This document shows positions 15,218-19,061 of a stretch of DNA of 19,061 nucleotides, piece after piece (position 1 is the first letter of the stretch; the number at the start of each line of letters is the position of its first letter). A model generated the notes under the pieces. The model saw nothing but the letters and a program-made list of their open reading frames with translations, was not told the origin of the DNA and searched no databases. Both the position numbers and the translations under genes were made by a program. The stretch covers positions 1-19,061 of the forward strand of contig JAEZXR010000136.1 in NCBI GenBank assembly GCA_023419605.1, in the 5' to 3' direction. The DNA comes from Bacillota bacterium (GTDB taxonomy: Bacteria > Bacillota > Clostridia > Acetivibrionales > JAEZXR01).

Positions 15218-15445
15218 ATGGATAACTTAAAGAATATAATTACTGCCGAACAAATAAACCGGTACTTTAACCACTTTAACAAAACAGAACAAGAGTTGTT
15301 ATCTAACCGGTACGGAGTAGGTACAAACCCCAAAACCATAAATGAGATCGCTAAATTACAAAACCTTGATACTGAGGTAACAAAATCGCTTTTGATTGGT
15401 GCTGAAAAGAAGCTATTACATTTAATCCGTAGTAATACACCTTAA
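15218..15445 (+). CDS. Small sigma-70 region-4-like protein, 75 residues
   Basis: A short cytosolic protein: MDNLKNIITAEQINRYFNHF, then TEQELLSNRYGVGTNPKTIN, EIAKLQNLDTEVTKSLLIGA and EKKLLHLIRS. The pattern E..LL..RYG.G...KT..EIA....+..V......A.KKLLHLI follows sigma-70 region 4 (helix, turn, LRYGL..G...TLEEIA, HTH, A..KLR). Region 2 is absent, so it cannot act alone as a sigma factor. A DNA-binding regulator or anti-/co-sigma role is inferred. The chosen ATG is one base after the upstream stop. An alternative ATG at 15200 would add six residues and overlap the upstream gene. The start region lies in a palindrome (GTATGTT-GA-AACATAC) with no classical ribosome binding site, pointing to coupling with the preceding gene. 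Confidence 0.65.
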   Translation: MDNLKNIITAEQINRYFNHFNKTEQELLSNRYGVGTNPKTINEIAKLQNLDTEVTKSLLIGAEKKLLHLIRSNTP

Positions 15446-15468
15446 TTGGATTTTCTAAAGTTAATTTT

Positions 15469-15525
15469 AAAAATAGAGGTCTATCTTCCTGAAAAGCTGA
15501 GAAGAGAAACCTCTATTTTTCTTTT
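15469..15525 (+). terminator. Strong intrinsic terminator of the secreted/sigma-4 operon
   Basis: AAAAATAGAGGT (15469-15480) pairs perfectly with ACCTCTATTTTT (15509-15520), with a second small stem TCTTC/GAAGA in the 28-base loop. The downstream strand runs straight into TTTTTCTTTT. The A-rich 5' arm suggests it could also work on the minus strand. Confidence 0.85.
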
Positions 15526-15934
15526 AATGCGTGATACAGAGCTTCCGCAGAATCCTGTATTTACGACACGTCCGTCGAATTGAAAAGAAGCTTTATGCTA
15601 CTCCCTCTTTAGTAATCACAGGACACGTCTCTATGTAGTTCCTCGTTATTAATGGAAGACTGCCTGGTGCACTTTTTTATTGCTGCTTACATCCATATTG
15701 AAGTATATTCTCTAAACGCTGGATATTACAGATATTCTGTGTTTTTATATGCTGCCGAACTAAATTTAAGTGTTTAGTTTTACATATAATGTAAAATATT
15801 TTGCTTTTTTCTATTAAAGGCTGTGATTTACACGCCAAAATGCATAAAAAAAGATACTAAATAGCAATAAAGTGTCATTCACATCCTTATCTAACTGAAG
15901 TATAATGGTGAAAAATACAAAATTAGAATTGATT
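15526..15934. other. Non-coding interval before the IS3 remnant
   Basis: About 400 bases with no gene I can support. GACACGTC occurs twice (near 15565 and 15623). The second half is very AT-rich, with a TGTTTAGTTTTACATATAATGTAAAATATT segment around 15769-15800 containing TTTTACAT-ATA-ATGTAAAA, a near-perfect inverted repeat. A minus-strand reading around 15590-15750 has short protein-like stretches, but they are interrupted and not recognised. Confidence 0.35.
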
Positions 15935-16345
15935 TGGAAAATAGTTTATCATAACCGGAGTAATAGACTACATGGCAAGTATGTCTATTCATACCTGCTG
16001 GGAGTTGAAACCATTGCCCGCCCAAATCAGGTCTGATCTGTAAATGCCATGTACTATCGGATGCAATATGGTTCCATGTATATGGCTGCCACCATGGATT
16101 GGTATTCTCGTTATATCGTTGGCTACGCCTTAGGGGACACTCTTGAGCGGACATTCATTATGGAAGCTATCAAAAAAGCCATTAAAAACCATGAAACTCC
16201 AAAAATTATCAACAGCAATCAAGTCTCATAGTTCCCAAGTGATGATTACATCAATTTACTGTCCTGACAAAAGGAGGGCATTATATTCAGTTATGTGCAT
16301 AAATGGATATATCACCCAGGCGGTCTATTTTGAAAAATGTAAAAT
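15935..16345 (+). pseudogene. IS3-family transposase (OrfB integrase core) remnant
   Basis: A decayed fragment of the DDE integrase-type transposase of an IS3-family element. In one frame it reads HGKYVYSYLLGVETIARPNQ, then V-stop-S (TGG changed to TGA near 16034), then MYMAATMDWYSRYIVGYALG, AIKKAIKNHETPKIINSNQ, V-S-stop (16229-16231) and FPSDDYINLL. These match the family's RPNQVW, MYLAAI.DWYSRYIVG, INSDQGSQF and YI.LL blocks, including the D of DWYSR. The second catalytic aspartate region is altered (SDQ to SNQ). Downstream, a shifted frame keeps DKRRAL, resembling the GKGRALDN block, before the similarity fades. Sequence upstream of HGKY appears joined to an earlier part of the gene (HNRSNRL), suggesting an internal deletion. 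No terminal inverted repeats were found. It is inactive. Confidence 0.8.
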
Positions 16346-16379
16346 TCTAAGATTAACCAGGATATAGTAAGAGAATTTA

Positions 16380-16423
16380 GGATTATGGAGGGAGGTGAAA
16401 ACACATGTTTTGAGACATAATCC
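16380..16423 (+). promoter_or_regulatory. Leader hairpin with a buried ribosome binding site
   Basis: GGATTATG (16380-16387) and CATAATCC (16416-16423) are perfect complements, enclosing GGAGGGAGGTG and a second stem AAAAC-acat-GTTTT (16398-16411). The enclosed ATG would encode only Met-Phe before TGA. It lies about 75 bases before the beta-helix gene start. It may be a regulatory leader with a tiny upstream open reading frame, or a piece of the insertion sequence. Confidence 0.35.
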
Positions 16424-16495
16424 ATAAGTATTTAGTGGTCAGTACGGTTTAATGTACACAGTGTATTAAAGAATCAAATTTCAGGAGGTAGAAGT

Positions 16496-18736
16496 ATGAA
16501 AATGAAAAAAAGCAGCTTGCTCTTAGGGATGATTATGATACTGAATTTGCTTGTTTTCAACCTGGATGCCGGGGTAGTGAGAGCCGCTTCGACGTATTAT
16601 GTCTCTACTACAGGAGATGACACCACTGGAACAGGTACTGTTTCAAACCCATGGAAAACAATACAAAAAGCGGCAGATACTATGGCAGCTGGCGATACCT
16701 GTATAATACGGGGAGGTACATACAGGGAAACAGTTACTCTTTCAAAGTCAGGAACATCCACCAGTCCGATAACATTTCAGGCTTATGCCGGAGAGACAGT
16801 AACCGTAAGCGGTGCTGATCCGGTTACCGGATGGACAAATTATTCTGGATCCATATACTATGCAACCATGACCGGGTCATTAGGGACAAAAGACCAGATT
16901 TTTGTAAACGGGCAAATGCAATTCCAGGCAAGGTGGCCAAATTCAACGGCGCTTGATCCGTTAAACCCGACATTTGGCACGGTTGATTCCGGTTCAACCA
17001 CAAGCATCAGTGATGCAGATCTCACTCAGGCAGCAGGGTACTGGGTTGGAAAAACCCTCTGGTGTGTGCCGGGAACAGGTTATAAATCCTATACCAGCAC
17101 TATTACCGGCTCTACTGTAGGTTCGATAACTTTTAATGCAATCGGTATAGCACCGGCAGCCGGAAACAATTATTATATTACCGGAGATTTGCGGGATTTG
17201 GACAGCCCAGGGGAATGGTACTATGATAGCAGTACAAGCAGGCTCTATTTATGGGCACCTGGCGGAGTAAATCCCAATACCATAGCCGTTGAAGCTAAGA
17301 AGCGAACCTATGCATTTGATGTAAGCTCACGTTCTTACATTAATATAACCGGAATCAATATTTTTGCCTCTTCCATCAAAATGTCCGCCTCAAATTACTG
17401 TAAGGTATCCAATATGAATGCACAGTATATAAGCCACGATACCGATGTGACCGGCCAATACAGTACAGGAATCTTTATGTCAGGCACTTATAATGAACTT
17501 AGAAACAGTACATTAACTTATAGTTCCGGTAATCTGGTAAGCATACAAGGGACGGGGAACAAAGTTATTAATAATCTTATTCATGAAGCAGATTATTCAG
17601 CAGCAGATATTCCAGCCATATATTTGCTAGGCGCAAATCATCTTATAAGCCATAACACGGTCTACAATGCAGGGCGGTATCTTATATTTATGCCTACCCA
17701 AAACAGCCGGATCCAATACAACAACCTTTATTATTCAGGAAAGCTTACAAAGGATTGCGGAAGTATCTATGACTTTGCCTGGGATGGACAAGGTACAGTC
17801 ATCCACCATAATTATGTACATGATAATTTAGCGAAAAACTACTCCGGCAGCGGTATCTATTTGGATAATGGAAGCAAGGGGTATATTGTACATCACAATG
17901 TTGTATGGGGTAACTACACGGGAATAAGACTAAATACACCCAGCAATTTCAATTTGATTTATAATAATACAACCTATAGCAACGGAAATGTTGGATATTG
18001 GGGAAGCAGTTTTTCTACCGATATGTACGGGGACCGAATTTTCAACAATATATTTACTACTGCTTTTACACTGCCGGGAACCCAAACGGAGGGAAATAAT
18101 ATAAAGTCAGGAACGGATCCTTTGTTCGTGAGCCCAGCTTCCTACAATTTCAGGTTACAGTCTACTTCACCGGCTATTAATGCCGGAGTGGTAATACCGG
18201 GAATAACTGACGGCTACGTGGGTTCGGCACCTGACATCGGTGCTTATGAGTATGGCGGAACGGATTGGACTCCGGGGCATAACTTTACAACACCTCCAAA
18301 TCCCACATTTGACAGTGTTAATGTCCTTTATGATAATAATGTTAAACAAGCGGGATTTGAAAACGGAGTAGTTTCGCCTTGGACTAAAACATATTCAGCA
18401 ACTGCTGCAAGTGTGTCGGTTCCAAGAAGCTGTTCCAAGAGTGTGAGGCTTGGGACCGGTGAAGACGGTATTCAGCAGGTGCTGTCCGGACTAAGTCCCA
18501 ATACAAGCTACGTTTGTACCGCATGGGTGAAGGTTGATTCCGGAGAACAGATTAAAATCGGTGTAACTAACTTTGGCGGAACAGACACCTATGTAACATC
18601 AACGAGCACGTCCTGGACAATGGTAAGCATTCCATTTACCACGGGAGCAAGCACTACCGGTGCGACAATATATGCATACAAGCCGTCGGGTACTGCATAT
18701 GCTTACGTGGATGACTTCGGAGTAGTCGAACAGTAG
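16496..18736 (+). CDS. Secreted right-handed beta-helix protein with C-terminal carbohydrate-binding-like module
   Basis: A 746-residue exported protein. The signal peptide (1 to ~30) ends at VVRA-A. The mature N-terminus YYVSTTGDD..GTGTVSNPWKTIQKAADT, followed by GDTCIIRGGTYRETVTL, is the usual opening cap of right-handed parallel beta-helix enzymes. After an inserted beta domain (about 110-260), the helix continues with many N-rich coils, such as NKVINNLIHEADYSA, HLISHNTVYNAGRYL, TVIHHNYVHDN and YIVHHNVVWGNYTGIRLN. It closes with PAINAG and DIGAYEYGG. The last ~135 residues (about 612-746) form a jelly-roll module typical of carbohydrate-binding domains (GFENGVVSPWT... to YAYVDDFGVVE). The family could be a polysaccharide lyase or a GH141-like or related beta-helix hydrolase; catalytic residues cannot be assigned by eye. 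AGGAGG lies seven bases before the ATG. Monocistronic. Confidence 0.88.
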   Translation: MKMKKSSLLLGMIMILNLLVFNLDAGVVRAASTYYVSTTGDDTTGTGTVSNPWKTIQKAADTMAAGDTCIIRGGTYRETVTLSKSGTSTSPITFQAYAGETVTVSGADPVTGWTNYSGSIYYATMTGSLGTKDQIFVNGQMQFQARWPNSTALDPLNPTFGTVDSGSTTSISDADLTQAAGYWVGKTLWCVPGTGYKSYTSTITGSTVGSITFNAIGIAPAAGNNYYITGDLRDLDSPGEWYYDSSTSRLYLWAPGGVNPNTIAVEAKKRTYAFDVSSRSYINITGINIFASSIKMSASNYCKVSNMNAQYISHDTDVTGQYSTGIFMSGTYNELRNSTLTYSSGNLVSIQGTGNKVINNLIHEADYSAADIPAIYLLGANHLISHNTVYNAGRYLIFMPTQNSRIQYNNLYYSGKLTKDCGSIYDFAWDGQGTVIHHNYVHDNLAKNYSGSGIYLDNGSKGYIVHHNVVWGNYTGIRLNTPSNFNLIYNNTTYSNGNVGYWGSSFSTDMYGDRIFNNIFTTAFTLPGTQTEGNNIKSGTDPLFVSPASYNFRLQSTSPAINAGVVIPGITDGYVGSAPDIGAYEYGGTDWTPGHNFTTPPNPTFDSVNVLYDNNVKQAGFENGVVSPWTKTYSATAASVSVPRSCSKSVRLGTGEDGIQQVLSGLSPNTSYVCTAWVKVDSGEQIKIGVTNFGGTDTYVTSTSTSWTMVSIPFTTGASTTGATIYAYKPSGTAYAYVDDFGVVEQ

Positions 18737-18755
18737 GAGACTGCTCATAATTGGA

Positions 18756-18791
18756 TGCAGAATAGGAGAGAAATTTCCCTCTACTTCTGCA
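18756..18791. terminator. Hairpin downstream of the beta-helix gene
   Basis: TGCAGAA...AAATTT...TTCTGCA form a near-palindrome (18756-18791) with one bulge, 20 bases after the stop codon. No T-run follows, so it is a possible 3' end structure rather than a clear intrinsic terminator. The stretch from here to 18938 holds no supportable gene. Confidence 0.4.
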
Positions 18792-18938
18792 GAATTAGAA
18801 ACCAATTTTCCAACAGGAACAAGGAGACAGTCCGGGACTGGTGAAAAAGTCGGCTTTTGGGAAGTGTCCAAATTTATGTGTTTTCCAAAAATGCTTGACT
18901 GGCAAAGTATACATAAAACATGTTTCTTATTATTAAAA

Positions 18939-19061
18939 GGGGCTGTTGCAAAACTGAGTAAGTCGGTTTCGCAGCAGTCCTTTTTTTGCCTGAAAATAGT
19001 AAAATGCGGGTCCCGTAGGACCCGCAAGTGTTGTATAATTGAGTTGATGAAGACAAAATTA
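18939..19061 (+). mobile_element. Left end of an IS1182-like insertion sequence (cut by window edge)
   Basis: GGGGCTGTTGCAAAACTGA at 18939 is the terminal inverted repeat I associate with IS1182-type elements. It folds back on TCGGTTTCGCAGCAGTCC (to 18980), directly followed by seven T residues. The end of the element thus looks like a transcription terminator that blocks read-in from the flank. A second perfect hairpin, GCGGGTCC-CGTA-GGACCCGC (19006-19025), precedes TTGTATAATT, a probable -10 for the transposase gene, whose start must lie just beyond the window. Whether the element is intact, and its other end, cannot be seen. Confidence 0.65.

Noticed and set aside
15891..16154. Minus-strand 87-codon frame
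   Set aside because: It is opposite the IS3 integrase remnant, whose plus-strand motifs are clear.
18777..18840. Short frame LYFCRIRNQFSNRNKETVRD ending at TGA, vaguely transposase-like
   Set aside because: Too short and overlapping a hairpin; I could not place it in a family with confidence.
1..19061. CRISPR arrays, tRNA, rRNA or replication origins
   Set aside because: No regularly spaced repeats, no cloverleaf sequences with TTCGA arms, no rRNA-like blocks and no DnaA-box clusters were seen.

Overview
The window looks like low-to-moderate GC Firmicutes DNA, most likely from a plant-polysaccharide-degrading member of the Clostridia. The basis is the strong AGGAGG-type ribosome binding sites, short AT-rich intergenic regions, Gram-positive signal peptides, secreted multi-modular glycosidases with a FIMAH-like C-terminus, and IS1182-like and IS3-like elements. 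All family assignments were made by eye from motifs; no alignment or database search was run.

Layout. Positions 1-700: a minus-strand cytidine-deaminase-like gene with a downstream terminator. Positions 700-1320: a graveyard with a 24-codon relic behind a perfect Shine-Dalgarno and a Clp-fold (SDH-type) serine proteinase that has lost its middle. Positions 1340-3116: an intact cupin and a stand-alone FMN-type glutamate-synthase domain protein. Positions 3163-3443: a palindromic MITE-like element. Positions 3687-6689: a minus-strand operon of a GH65 disaccharide phosphorylase and beta-phosphoglucomutase, a cytosolic route from an alpha-linked glucose disaccharide to glucose 6-phosphate. Positions 7078-7374: a small conserved-looking hypothetical protein.

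Positions 7446-8200 hold the most unusual observation: the wreck of an RNA-repair locus. The first ~57 codons of hen1 are joined to the last ~45 codons of pnkp on the minus strand, with the operon's ribosome binding site and terminator still present. Divergent from it is the C-terminal end of an RlaP-type nucleotidyltransferase.

Positions 8609-13732 encode a 1707-residue secreted GH38 alpha-mannosidase with two tandem (repeat + F5/8-type C) modules, an Ig-like domain and a FIMAH-like helical tail. Positions 14498-15524 form a compact unit with a near-consensus promoter, a secreted protein of unknown family, a one-base-spaced small protein resembling sigma-70 region 4, and a strong terminator. 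Positions 15935-16345 are a decayed IS3-family transposase. Positions 16496-18736 encode a secreted right-handed beta-helix protein with a C-terminal carbohydrate-binding-like module. The window ends inside the left end of an IS1182-like insertion sequence, with its terminal hairpin followed by a T-run.

The intact genes suggest extracellular attack on mannosyl-containing and other plant or fungal glycans, with intracellular phosphorolysis of disaccharides. Between them, several genes have been removed by internal deletions that left both gene ends in place. This repeats often enough to be worth noting as a mode of decay.
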